A stretch of 64,000 nt of DNA from an uncultured Bacteroides sp. Its GTDB lineage: Bacteria; Bacteroidota; Bacteroidia; Bacteroidales; Bacteroidaceae. Within the stretch, counting starts at the first letter, position 1. Each line of letters begins with the position of its first letter. Shown here piece after piece: positions 1 to 8,268 of the stretch. The position numbers were made by a program, and so were the translations under genes. Location of the stretch: contig CABUKU010000013.1 in assembly GCA_902492205.1 (NCBI GenBank), positions 1-64,000 on the forward strand. The letters run 5' to 3'. A model generated the notes under the pieces. It made no database searches, had not been told where the DNA came from, and worked only from the letters and a program-made list of their open reading frames with translations.

Positions 1-210
1 TCAAAGCGTTCAGGGCACAGTTCAGAGGAGTAAGAGATAAAGCATTTTTCTTGTACAGACTCGCTAAATTATATGCATAAAAAGAAAAGCCCTCAGACTT
101 TTACATTGATCCATGGTTTGGGTAATAGGAATAAAGGGTTTGTCACACGGGGTGAAAAGCCTTAAGTATGCTGTATGTCGGGGAAGAATAAAGGATGGAA
201 AGGGTATGAA

Positions 211-247
211 AACAAAAAAGTCTCAACTTTCACAAGCTGAAACTTTT
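211..247 (-). terminator. Intrinsic terminator of the tRNA-Arg pair
   Basis: On the minus strand a 14-bp stem (arms 216-229 and 234-247, two G-T wobbles) with a 4-nt loop is followed by a run of T. It lies 3 bp beyond the end of the second tRNA and closes that transcription unit. No feature was recognised in bases 1-210. Confidence 0.85.
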
Positions 248-249
248 CG

Positions 250-323
250 TGACTCCTATAGGATTCAAACCTATAACCTTCTGATCCGTAGTCAAATGCT
301 CTATTCAGTTGAGCTAAGGAGCC
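250..323 (-). tRNA. tRNA-Arg (anticodon ACG)
   Basis: The minus strand folds into a complete cloverleaf: a 7-bp acceptor stem with one G-T pair, a D arm, a 5-bp anticodon stem around the loop CTACGGA, a T arm with loop TTTGAAT, and discriminator A. The anticodon ACG reads CGU/CGC/CGA arginine codons after A34 deamination. The 3' CCA is not encoded. It is the second gene of a two-tRNA unit, 35 bp downstream of the other tRNA-Arg. Confidence 0.95.
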
Positions 324-358
324 GACTTTGTTTTCAAAAACTTGTCAAACAATCATGG

Positions 359-432
359 TGACCGCGACAGGATTCAAACCTGTAACCGGCTGATCCGTAG
401 TCAGCTACTCTATTCAGTTGAGCTACGCGGCC
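359..432 (-). tRNA. tRNA-Arg (anticodon ACG)
   Basis: A second cloverleaf on the minus strand has a GC-rich 7-bp acceptor stem and the anticodon loop CTACGGA, again ACG, with discriminator A and no encoded CCA. The D arm and anticodon loop match the neighbouring tRNA-Arg, but acceptor and T stems differ, so the pair is not a recent duplication. It is the promoter-proximal gene of the pair. Confidence 0.95.
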
Positions 433-449
433 TTTTTGTTTAACGGGTG

Positions 450-480
450 CAAAGATATGTACTTTTTTTGAATTTACAAG
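450..480 (-). promoter_or_regulatory. Promoter of the tRNA-Arg unit
   Basis: On the minus strand the Bacteroides -7 element TATCTTTG (450-457) is preceded by TTG (477-479) at the usual distance. Transcription would start about 10 bases before the first tRNA. Confidence 0.7.
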
Positions 481-506
481 CCTTTTGCGCACTTTTTTTA
501 TTAAAA

Positions 507-2813
507 TTATTCGATGAAACGGTAATTAAATAACTGCCATCCCAATGTCAGTCCGAAGTTCCAGTTGTTATGCGGTGAGCTATAATGATTTACGTAAGCA
601 CTGATTGCCCCGAAGGGTAATTGGCAAACAACGGATACTTCTCCTATGTAAGCAAACTCGCGCAAAGAAAATGCTTTGCCGTAATATGCTTTATTGATGG
701 AATTCTTTTTAATCGGGAATATCGGGAGGAAACCATAAAGCTCGGTTCTCAGGTGAAACAGTTTGTTAATGGTGTAAATAGGCTTTATTCCCGCTCCCAC
801 AAACTGATTGGCGCGAAAAGCTTCGATATAGGATAACTTGCTGTTTGGCGTAGGTGTAAATTCTCCCGCCTGCAATAAAGTGGCGGTGTAGTTCTCTGAG
901 AAGTTTTTGGAGGAATAATAAGCTTGCAGGTAACTTCCGAGTACAAAATGCGGAGCCAGCTTAAAGTAAGACTCATTGGTATAGGATAATTGTAACCATG
1001 ATTGCCTTTTCTCAAACGTTTTTGGTTCTTCCGTGTTACCCGAACGATACTTTTCTTTTCCCGTAAATATCTGGGCTATCAGCAGTTCGCTGCTTCCTTG
1101 TGTTGCAAACTGGCGGGCATTGAGCGTACTTCCGCCAAAACTTATGGAACCGCCCAAAAGTTTATAAAGGCTTTTGTCATGTTGGGCATCTTTGAAATCA
1201 ATAACATTAGTCTGAAAGTATTGATCGGTAATCTGACCTATTCCCACACCGAATTCGGCTCTCTTTTTGGATAAGAAAGGTAATGCCGCTTTTATTTTGA
1301 TGAATTGCTCTTTCTTTTTGTTCAGTGCCGGGTTGTCACTTCGTGAGAACAATTTGTCTTTTTTATAGTAATCGAAAGTGGAGATAGATGCAATAAACCT
1401 GTATGAAGTAGGTATTCTTGTAGGGAAATCCACTTTGGCGGCCAACTGGACATTGTTATATATCCTGCCTACTTGCCCGTCGAGCGTAAATTCTTTGGAA
1501 TAATAGTTCAAGTCATGATAGGTAACCCCGAAATATACCTGATTGGAGCTGGTAGAGGAAACGTTTCCTCCCATGCGGATGGAAAAGTTGTCTTCCATTT
1601 TCACTTTCAGTTTCAAGTCATATAAATCCGTTTCAGGGTTATAAATGGCATGAGGAATGATTTCTGAGATGATATTATCGGATAAGAGACGAAAATAAGC
1701 ACGTTTCACATCTTCATATGAGAAGATTTTATCATCATCCCCGTGAAATTCCTTTTTTATGTACTCTTGCTGTTGGGAATTTGCTCCTTCAATATAAATG
1801 TTCTTGAATCTGAGTTCGGGCATATTGCTTTTGAAGACCATACGGCGCAAACGTATGTTGTCTGCACTTACCCTTCGATGAATGCGGGATTTGATGGAGT
1901 CCATCAAACTTATGGTGCGGTTGTAGCCTATATCATGGAGTTCTTTCATGCGGTCGAAGTCGAGCAGGCTTACATCATCATATTTGAATCGCATTAATAT
2001 TCCTAGCGAATCGGGTAGTGAATAGTCTGTTTTCTGCATAATCATGCTTTCCAACTGTCCCATAATATCGTTTTCGTCCGGTTTTGTAGGTTCGGCAGCA
2101 ACTATACTGCCTATAATTATATCCGGATGAAAATCTTCCATCATCACGTCTGTGGGGAAATTATTGTAAATACCTCCGTCATATGCCAATACTCCATCTA
2201 TCTTAATAGGCTTAAACACAACCGGAAAGCTCATGGATGCACGCACAGCATCGCCTAAATCGCCTTTTCCCATGACTAATTGTTCTTTGTTGTACACATC
2301 GGCGGCGATGCAGCGGAAAGGAACGAAAAGGTTATCGAAATTACCTTGACAGGTGGCTGTGGCACGTGCAAACAGATCCAGAAACACAAGGTTCATCTGA
2401 ATCGGGTTTACAAGGCTTTTGGGCAGGATCTGCGGTTTGGCAATCTTCAATGAATCCTTGAAAGACATGCGTATATTGAAGAATTCGGGAGTAGGAAGAT
2501 TTTTCTTGAAATAATAGATGTAATTCTCTTCTACGGTTCCCGAATACCATCTTGTGAAATCTTCCGAGCCTATAAGTGCTTCCATATCGTCGGGAGAATA
2601 CCCCATGGCATAGAGAGAACCTATGATTGCACCGATAGAAGTACCGGTAATATAGTCGATGGGAATATTATTTTCTTCTAAAGCCCTGATAATTCCGATG
2701 TGCGTCATACCTTTTGCGCCACCGCCACTCAATACAAGTCCCACTTTTTGGGCTTGCATGGCGTATGGAATCATTAATAAGCCGATTAGCAGTAAACAAT
2801 ATATCTTTTTCAT
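507..2813 (-). CDS. Patatin-like phospholipase with BamA-type outer-membrane barrel
   Basis: Predicted secreted lipid acyl hydrolase fused to an outer-membrane translocator (type Vd, PlpD-like organisation). A signal peptide (residues 1-22) precedes a patatin domain with oxyanion motif GGGAKG (30-35), nucleophile motif GTSIG (Ser59) and the catalytic DGG (Asp212), so both dyad residues are present. A POTRA-like segment (about 340-410) leads into a C-terminal beta-barrel ending in an aromatic-rich strand. Length 768 aa fits Bacteroidetes homologues. It is transcribed alone from its own -7 element. Whether the passenger is released or stays anchored, and its lipid substrate, cannot be read from sequence. 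Confidence 0.88.
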   Translation of the reverse strand: MKKIYCLLLIGLLMIPYAMQAQKVGLVLSGGGAKGMTHIGIIRALEENNIPIDYITGTSIGAIIGSLYAMGYSPDDMEALIGSEDFTRWYSGTVEENYIYYFKKNLPTPEFFNIRMSFKDSLKIAKPQILPKSLVNPIQMNLVFLDLFARATATCQGNFDNLFVPFRCIAADVYNKEQLVMGKGDLGDAVRASMSFPVVFKPIKIDGVLAYDGGIYNNFPTDVMMEDFHPDIIIGSIVAAEPTKPDENDIMGQLESMIMQKTDYSLPDSLGILMRFKYDDVSLLDFDRMKELHDIGYNRTISLMDSIKSRIHRRVSADNIRLRRMVFKSNMPELRFKNIYIEGANSQQQEYIKKEFHGDDDKIFSYEDVKRAYFRLLSDNIISEIIPHAIYNPETDLYDLKLKVKMEDNFSIRMGGNVSSTSSNQVYFGVTYHDLNYYSKEFTLDGQVGRIYNNVQLAAKVDFPTRIPTSYRFIASISTFDYYKKDKLFSRSDNPALNKKKEQFIKIKAALPFLSKKRAEFGVGIGQITDQYFQTNVIDFKDAQHDKSLYKLLGGSISFGGSTLNARQFATQGSSELLIAQIFTGKEKYRSGNTEEPKTFEKRQSWLQLSYTNESYFKLAPHFVLGSYLQAYYSSKNFSENYTATLLQAGEFTPTPNSKLSYIEAFRANQFVGAGIKPIYTINKLFHLRTELYGFLPIFPIKKNSINKAYYGKAFSLREFAYIGEVSVVCQLPFGAISAYVNHYSSPHNNWNFGLTLGWQLFNYRFIE

Positions 2814-2855
2814 GTATATTCGTCAGATTCAGTAATGTATTTGTCTTTAAGCCTT

Positions 2856-2863
2856 CAAATATA
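2856..2863 (-). promoter_or_regulatory. -7 element upstream of the patatin gene
   Basis: TATATTTG on the minus strand matches TAnnTTTG about 40 bases before the start codon. No clear -33 element was seen. Confidence 0.5.
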
Positions 2864-2910
2864 TAGAATTGTTCGCAATATATCTTTACCCGGAGTCGCA
2901 TTTTTGCAAA

Positions 2911-2948
2911 TAAAAAAGGCGTTGCAGTTATGGATGAACTGCAACGCC
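2911..2948 (-). terminator. Intrinsic terminator of htpG
   Basis: A perfect 12-bp stem (arms 2918-2929 and 2937-2948, 7-nt loop) is followed on the minus strand by a run of six T. It lies just downstream of the htpG stop codon. Confidence 0.9.
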
Positions 2949-2971
2949 CGGATATGTTTTAGTCTGAATTG

Positions 2972-5017
2972 TTAAATGAGTTCGATACTTCTCTTTACGA
3001 AGTTGTTCAAAGCTTCACCCTTCAACATGTTGTTTTGCAAAAGTGCTAGGTCAACCAACTGACGGATAACTTTGTTTTTGCCGGCATATTCGGCCAATAA
3101 CGTTTGTTTCTTGGTCTTTTGGTCTGCAATTTTCTTTTCAATATCACTCAATTCATCTTTTTGGGCAGTCGGGATTTCTTCCTCTTTCTTGTCTTCTTGT
3201 TGCTTATGCAATTCTTCGTGACGTTTGTTGAGCGACTTCACTTCTTCGTCTATCGGAGCGAGAGAAGCCGAACATTCGCTTTCTTCATCTACCATAATCT
3301 GCTTGATGAGCTTATGATCACTGTTTATCACTACATTAAACATATCAGGCATTTCACCATAGAAACTCATTCCTGCTTGTATGTTTGCCATTTCCTTCAT
3401 ACGGCGCATATATTCGCTTTGAGTTATCAGGATAGGACTGCTGTTTTCACCTAAGGATTGGGCTTCAACGTTGAATTCCACTTTGTTGATGGTTGGGAAC
3501 TGACTTCTGAACACAGAAGAAAGAACTTCCTGCTGTTCTGCCGGTAATGTAGAAGCTTTTTTATCGTCTTTCACGATAAGACGTTCCACAATGTCGCTGT
3601 CCACACGGGTGAAACGGCTCTTCTCAAACTTTTGTTCTAACATGCTAATCATGGCAACGTCTAGTTGTCCGTCCATAATCAATACATCATAGCCGTTGTT
3701 TTTTGCAGCGTCAATGTAACTGTACTGTTCTTCCAAATGGTTAGCATACAGATAAATAAGGTTTCCGTCTTTATCTGTTTGGTTGTCTTTAATTAGGGTT
3801 TTATACTCATCGTAGGTGTAATATTTGGAATCAGTGTCTTTTAACAAAGCGAATTTGCTTGCTTTGTCATAGAAATCTTCCTGAGTCAGCATACCATAAT
3901 TGATGAATATCTTCACATCATCCCATTTTTCTTCGAATTCTTTTCTGTTGTTTTTGAAGATAGCCTGCAAGCGGTCTGATACTTTCTTTGAAATGTATGT
4001 AGAAATCTTCTTCACATTTGAGTCACTCTGCAAATAAGAACGTGACACGTTCAACGGAATATCCGGAGAATCGATTACACCATGAAGCAGAGTTAAAAAG
4101 TCGGGTACAATGCCTTCAACCGAGTCTGTTACATAAACCTGGTTGCTGTATAGCTGTATCTTGTTTTTATTCAACTCCATGTTACTCTTTATTTTAGGGA
4201 AATAAAGAATACCTGTTAAATGGAACGGATAATCTACATTCAAGTGAATCCAGAACAATGGATCATCGGCCATTGGGTAGAGGGTGTGGTAGAACTTCAG
4301 ATATTCTTCATCTTTCAGTTCACTTGGCTTACGAGTCCACAACGGATTTGTTTCGTTGATAATGTTGTCTTCGTCTGTTTCCACATTCTTTCCGTCTTTC
4401 CATTCTTTCTTTTTGCCGAAAGCAACAGGCACAGGCAAGAAACGGCAATATTTGGTTAACAAGGATTGTATGCGGTTCTCTTCGAGGAATTCTTTGGACT
4501 CGTCATCGATATAAAGAACAATATCTGTTCCGCGGTCTTCCTTTTTAGTTTCTTCCATGGTAAACTCAGGGCTGCCATCGCATGTCCATTTAACGGCATG
4601 GGCATCTTCTTTATAGGATTTAGTGATAATTTCCACTTTGCTTGCTACCATGAAAGCAGAGTAGAAGCCTAATCCGAAGTGGCCAATGATGGCATTTGCA
4701 TCGTTTTTATACTTTTCAAGGAAATCATTTGCACCGGAGAATGCAATTTGGTTAATGTACTTGTCTATTTCCTCTGCAGTAAGACCAATACCTCTGTCGG
4801 ATATAGTCAAAGTCTTTTTACCTAAGCTTACTTTAACGGTCAAGTCGCCAAGATCGCCTTTGAAATCACCCATTGAAGCTAAAGTCTTTAACTTCTGGGT
4901 TGCATCGACTGCATTAGATACTAATTCACGAAGAAAAATTTCATGATCGCTGTACAAGAACTTTTTAATGATAGGGAAAATGTTCTCGGTAGTTACCCCA
5001 ATATTTCCTTTTTGCAT
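2972..5017 (-). CDS. htpG: Chaperone HtpG (bacterial Hsp90)
   Basis: ATP-dependent cytosolic Hsp90-family chaperone. The N-terminal GHKL ATPase domain shows the Hsp90 signature around residues 20-40 (SDHEIFLRELVSNAVDA), the DRGIGL nucleotide-lid motif and the GHFGLGFYSAFMVA loop. A middle domain with the conserved LNVSRSYLQ segment and a C-terminal dimerisation domain follow. The 681-aa length is typical of Bacteroidetes HtpG, with a charged Lys/Glu-rich insertion near residues 585-640. It is monocistronic, bounded by its own terminator and that of clpC; clpC lies upstream on the same strand, giving a small stress-protein neighbourhood. Confidence 0.97.
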   Translation of the reverse strand: MQKGNIGVTTENIFPIIKKFLYSDHEIFLRELVSNAVDATQKLKTLASMGDFKGDLGDLTVKVSLGKKTLTISDRGIGLTAEEIDKYINQIAFSGANDFLEKYKNDANAIIGHFGLGFYSAFMVASKVEIITKSYKEDAHAVKWTCDGSPEFTMEETKKEDRGTDIVLYIDDESKEFLEENRIQSLLTKYCRFLPVPVAFGKKKEWKDGKNVETDEDNIINETNPLWTRKPSELKDEEYLKFYHTLYPMADDPLFWIHLNVDYPFHLTGILYFPKIKSNMELNKNKIQLYSNQVYVTDSVEGIVPDFLTLLHGVIDSPDIPLNVSRSYLQSDSNVKKISTYISKKVSDRLQAIFKNNRKEFEEKWDDVKIFINYGMLTQEDFYDKASKFALLKDTDSKYYTYDEYKTLIKDNQTDKDGNLIYLYANHLEEQYSYIDAAKNNGYDVLIMDGQLDVAMISMLEQKFEKSRFTRVDSDIVERLIVKDDKKASTLPAEQQEVLSSVFRSQFPTINKVEFNVEAQSLGENSSPILITQSEYMRRMKEMANIQAGMSFYGEMPDMFNVVINSDHKLIKQIMVDEESECSASLAPIDEEVKSLNKRHEELHKQQEDKKEEEIPTAQKDELSDIEKKIADQKTKKQTLLAEYAGKNKVIRQLVDLALLQNNMLKGEALNNFVKRSIELI

Positions 5018-5074
5018 AATACGTTATATTTTTAATGTTATTACTGTTTTTAATTCTTTTGTGAAGCAGGACAC

Positions 5075-5108
5075 AAAAAAAATGCCAGACACTGGTGTGT
5101 CTGACATT
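5075..5108 (-). terminator. Intrinsic terminator of clpC
   Basis: A 12-bp stem (5081-5092 with 5097-5108, one wobble) and 4-nt loop are followed on the minus strand by eight T. It separates clpC from htpG. Confidence 0.85.
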
Positions 5109-5138
5109 TTGTCGGGAAAATATAAAGAATTTATTTTT

Positions 5139-7667
5139 TTATTCTTCTTTTTTAGAATCAACCTTCATGACTAATTCATCCTTCTCCTTATCCAAATCTA
5201 CCATAATAGCATCTCCATTCTTTAATGAGGAGCTAATGATGAGTTCGGACAGTCCGTCTTCAAGATAATTCTGGATGGCACGTTTCAACGGGCGTGCTCC
5301 AAACTGTACATCATAACCTTTCGAAGCAATGAATTTCTTGGCATCTTCACTTATAATAAGCTTATAACCAATGCTTTCAAGCCTATTGTACAGTCCTCTC
5401 AGTTCTATATCCACAATCTTAACGATAGCATCCAATGAGAGCTGATCGAAAGTGATTATTTCGTCCAGACGATTGATAAATTCCGGTGCGAATGATTTAT
5501 TCAAAGCTTTCTGAATAACGCTTCGCGAGAATTCTTTATCATCGAGGCGGTTCTGAGTTGTGAAACCTACACCTCTTCCGAAGTCTTTCAACTGACGTGT
5601 TCCGATGTTGGAAGTCATGATAACAACAGTGTTCTTAAAGTCAACAGTTCTGCCATAACTGTCAGTTAGTCGGCCTTCGTCCATCACTTGAAGAAGAAGA
5701 TTGAACACATCAGGATGTGCTTTTTCTATTTCATCAAGCAAGACAATAGAATAAGGTTTGCGACGTACTTTTTCGGTCAACTGTCCGCCTTCTTCATAGC
5801 CTACATATCCCGGAGGTGCTCCAACAAGACGCGAAACGGTAAATTTCTCCATATATTCACTCATATCAATGCGGATAAGGGCATCAACAGAACCAAACAT
5901 ATATTTTGCTAATTCCTTAGCTAAATGGGTTTTACCAACTCCCGTCGGACCTAAGAACATAAATGTTCCTATCGGCTTGTTGGGATCTTTTAGTCCAACA
6001 CGGCTGCGTTGTATAGCTTTTACCAGCTTTTCGATAGCTGTATCTTGAGCAATGACTTTGGCAGTCAAATCTTCTTTCATCTTCATTAACTTGAAACCTT
6101 CTGCCTGAGCCATTCTTTGTACAGGTACACCTGACATCATAGATACTACGTCCGCAATTTGTTCTTCGTCAACCACTTGACGATTATCTTTGAGCTTGTT
6201 TTCCCACTCATGTTTCAAGTCCTCAAGCTGTGCGGCATATTCTTTTTCCTTATCTCTGAAACTTGCAGCCAATTCGAAATTCTGTGATTTCACAGCTTCA
6301 TTCTTTTTCTGTTTCGTTTCATCAATCAGTTTTTCTTGTTCCTCAATCTCTTTGGGGACACTTATGTTAGTAAGATGTACGCGAGAACCGGATTCATCTA
6401 ATGCATCGATAGCTTTATCCGGGAAATTACGATCGGTAATGTACCTGTCGGTCAGCTTTACACAAGCCTCCAGGGCTTCATCCGTATATCTCACATTGTG
6501 ATGATCCTCGTATTTATCCTTAATGTTTTTCAGAATCTGCAAAGTTTCTTCCGGTGTAGTTGCTTCAACCACAACTTTTTGGAAACGACGCTCTAAAGCT
6601 CCGTCCTTCTCAATATTCTTTCTATATTCATCAAGGGTAGTGGCACCGATACATTGTATTTCACCACGTGCCAAGGCCGGTTTCAGCATATTGGCGGCAT
6701 CCATGGAGCCTGCAGCCGAACCTGCACCTACGATTGTATGTATCTCGTCGATGAACAAGATGATATTCGGATTCTTTTGCAACTCATTCAAAATGGAACG
6801 GATACGTTCTTCAAATTGTCCGCGATATTTCGTTCCGGCTACAACTGAAGTCATGTCCAATGCAACCACGCGCTTATCGAACAAGATACGTGACACTTTC
6901 TTTTGGATGATTCTAAGTGCAAGTCCCTCTACAATAGCCGATTTACCAACTCCGGGTTCACCTATAAGTATAGGGTTGTTCTTTTTGCGACGGCTTAGTA
7001 TCTGTGCAAGACGTTCTATTTCACGTTCACGCCCTACAATTGGGTCCAGTTTTCCTTCCTCAGCGGCTTTTGTCATATCTGTACCAAAATTATCCAGCAC
7101 AGGAGTGTCATTGGCTGTCTTACGTTGGGTAGACTGAGCCTGCTGAGCTTTGGATGAGCCGCCGGACGGACGATCTTTGAGTTCGTCTTCATCGTCATCA
7201 TCTTCGCTGAATCCCATACCCGAAGTTATGTCCGGTTGCAGGGTTAGTTGTTCATAGACATTTTTATAAGCTATGTTATGCTCTTCTAAAACATTTGCAG
7301 CTAAATTGTTCTTATCTTTAAGAATTGCCAATAGGATATGCTCTGTATCGGCAACAGTATTCTTAAGTAAACGTGCTTCTAATATACACATTTTCAATAT
7401 TCTTGAAGCTTCATTAGTAAGAGATATATCTGTTTCAGAATAAGCGATAATATTCATCTTATCTTTTAGTTTAGCTTCAATTTGCTGCTTAATTTCTTGT
7501 AAATCTATATTTAATTTAGAGAGTATTTCAACAGCTTTTCCTTCTCCGTCACGAATCAGCCCAAGGAGTAAATGTTCCGGTCCGATGAAATTATTCTGGA
7601 GGCGGTTTGCTTCTTCTTTGCTGTAAAGAATGACTTCGGATACTTTCTGTGAAAATTGATTATCCAT
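5139..7667 (-). CDS. clpC: ATP-dependent Clp protease ATPase subunit ClpC
   Basis: Hsp100 unfoldase that feeds substrates to ClpP. Two Clp-N repeats (about residues 5-145) precede an acidic linker near 155-163, a first AAA module with Walker A GEPGVGKS (236-243), a UVR-type middle segment, and a second AAA module with Walker A GPTGVGKT (573-580). The UVR segment and ClpC-like linker separate it from ClpA and ClpB. The ORF is open further upstream, but ATG at 7667 gives the family's normal N-terminus (MDNQFSQKV) and fits the -7 element at 7704. The product is 842 aa from this start. Confidence 0.96.
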   Translation of the reverse strand: MDNQFSQKVSEVILYSKEEANRLQNNFIGPEHLLLGLIRDGEGKAVEILSKLNIDLQEIKQQIEAKLKDKMNIIAYSETDISLTNEASRILKMCILEARLLKNTVADTEHILLAILKDKNNLAANVLEEHNIAYKNVYEQLTLQPDITSGMGFSEDDDDEDELKDRPSGGSSKAQQAQSTQRKTANDTPVLDNFGTDMTKAAEEGKLDPIVGREREIERLAQILSRRKKNNPILIGEPGVGKSAIVEGLALRIIQKKVSRILFDKRVVALDMTSVVAGTKYRGQFEERIRSILNELQKNPNIILFIDEIHTIVGAGSAAGSMDAANMLKPALARGEIQCIGATTLDEYRKNIEKDGALERRFQKVVVEATTPEETLQILKNIKDKYEDHHNVRYTDEALEACVKLTDRYITDRNFPDKAIDALDESGSRVHLTNISVPKEIEEQEKLIDETKQKKNEAVKSQNFELAASFRDKEKEYAAQLEDLKHEWENKLKDNRQVVDEEQIADVVSMMSGVPVQRMAQAEGFKLMKMKEDLTAKVIAQDTAIEKLVKAIQRSRVGLKDPNKPIGTFMFLGPTGVGKTHLAKELAKYMFGSVDALIRIDMSEYMEKFTVSRLVGAPPGYVGYEEGGQLTEKVRRKPYSIVLLDEIEKAHPDVFNLLLQVMDEGRLTDSYGRTVDFKNTVVIMTSNIGTRQLKDFGRGVGFTTQNRLDDKEFSRSVIQKALNKSFAPEFINRLDEIITFDQLSLDAIVKIVDIELRGLYNRLESIGYKLIISEDAKKFIASKGYDVQFGARPLKRAIQNYLEDGLSELIISSSLKNGDAIMVDLDKEKDELVMKVDSKKEE

Positions 7668-7703
7668 ACTTTTTATTTCCTTCCTATTCTTAATTATACA
7701 ATG

Positions 7704-7711
7704 CAAATATA
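7704..7711 (-). promoter_or_regulatory. -7 element upstream of clpC
   Basis: TATATTTG on the minus strand matches TAnnTTTG 36 bases before the chosen clpC start, which supports that start over the upstream in-frame ATG at 7706. Confidence 0.55.
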
Positions 7712-7873
7712 CGCATTTCTTGTGTTTAATATGCGAGTTTGTTTTTCATTTTTTATATCTACAAAAGATATGCCACGTTTCTTTTTGCGGAATAAATAAA
7801 ACATTTTTTGTGAACCGTCTATATACATTATTATAATATATATATGTTTTAGCATAAAAAATGTCGGTAATAA

Positions 7874-8019
7874 CAAAACACGACTTGTCTTGGGAAAAGA
7901 TGTACGTACCTTTTTAAATCGACAAGTTGTTTGTGAAAAACGACTTGATGTTTGTTTGAAAACAATAGGTTGTTTTTTACAAACGACCTGTCGTTTGAAA
8001 ACAAAGCCATCGTGCTTTG
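7874..8019. repeat. Tandem palindrome array 1 (about 7 units, ~21-bp pitch)
   Basis: The divergent clpC-gyrA gap holds about seven short palindromes with dyad centres near 7885.5, 7905.5, 7926, 7946, 7967.5, 7988.5 and 8010.5. Clear units are CAAACGA-CCTG-TCGTTTG (7980-7997), AACAA-TAGG-TTGTT (7961-7974) and CAAAGC-N6-GCTTTG (8002-8019). The unit near 7946 is poor. The array ends form a near-perfect 10-bp inverted repeat (7874-7883 with 8010-8019). The 18-mer at 7980-7997 recurs exactly at 42167-42184. No coding potential is evident: the pitch is not a multiple of three and short ORFs here have no recognisable product. The rest of the 600-bp gap holds only the two promoters. Confidence 0.75.
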
Positions 8020-8191
8020 ACTCATATTCTCTCAAAAAACGATCTTATCCTTCACCCTCCGGATACCTTGTAACAAATGTTTTGGATAATTGTGAAGACG
8101 GTGAAGTGATATTTTAAACTATACTGTATATGGTACTTTGGAGCTTTGATGAAAAGCAATCTTCCGGCAAAAAAGTTTTTGATATATTGTT

Positions 8192-8221
8192 TTTGTATGT
8201 CCCGAAAAAGTAGTACTTTAG
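8192..8221 (+). promoter_or_regulatory. Putative gyrA promoter
   Basis: TTTG (8192-8195) and TACTTTAG (8214-8221, one mismatch to TAnnTTTG) are 18 bases apart, with about 40 bases of leader before the gyrA ATG. Confidence 0.5.
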
Positions 8222-8268
8222 CATGGTTTTTTACAAAGCCTTAGATGTATAATTAATAATCTTATTAA

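Noticed and set aside
113..361. 82-aa reading frame at the window start
   Set aside because: It runs antisense through a tRNA-Arg gene and its terminator, has no recognisable product and no support from codon usage.
7668..8268. Replication origin near gyrA
   Set aside because: No DnaA-box cluster, AT-rich unwinding repeats or dnaA/dnaN genes were seen. The gap is filled by palindrome array 1 and promoters.
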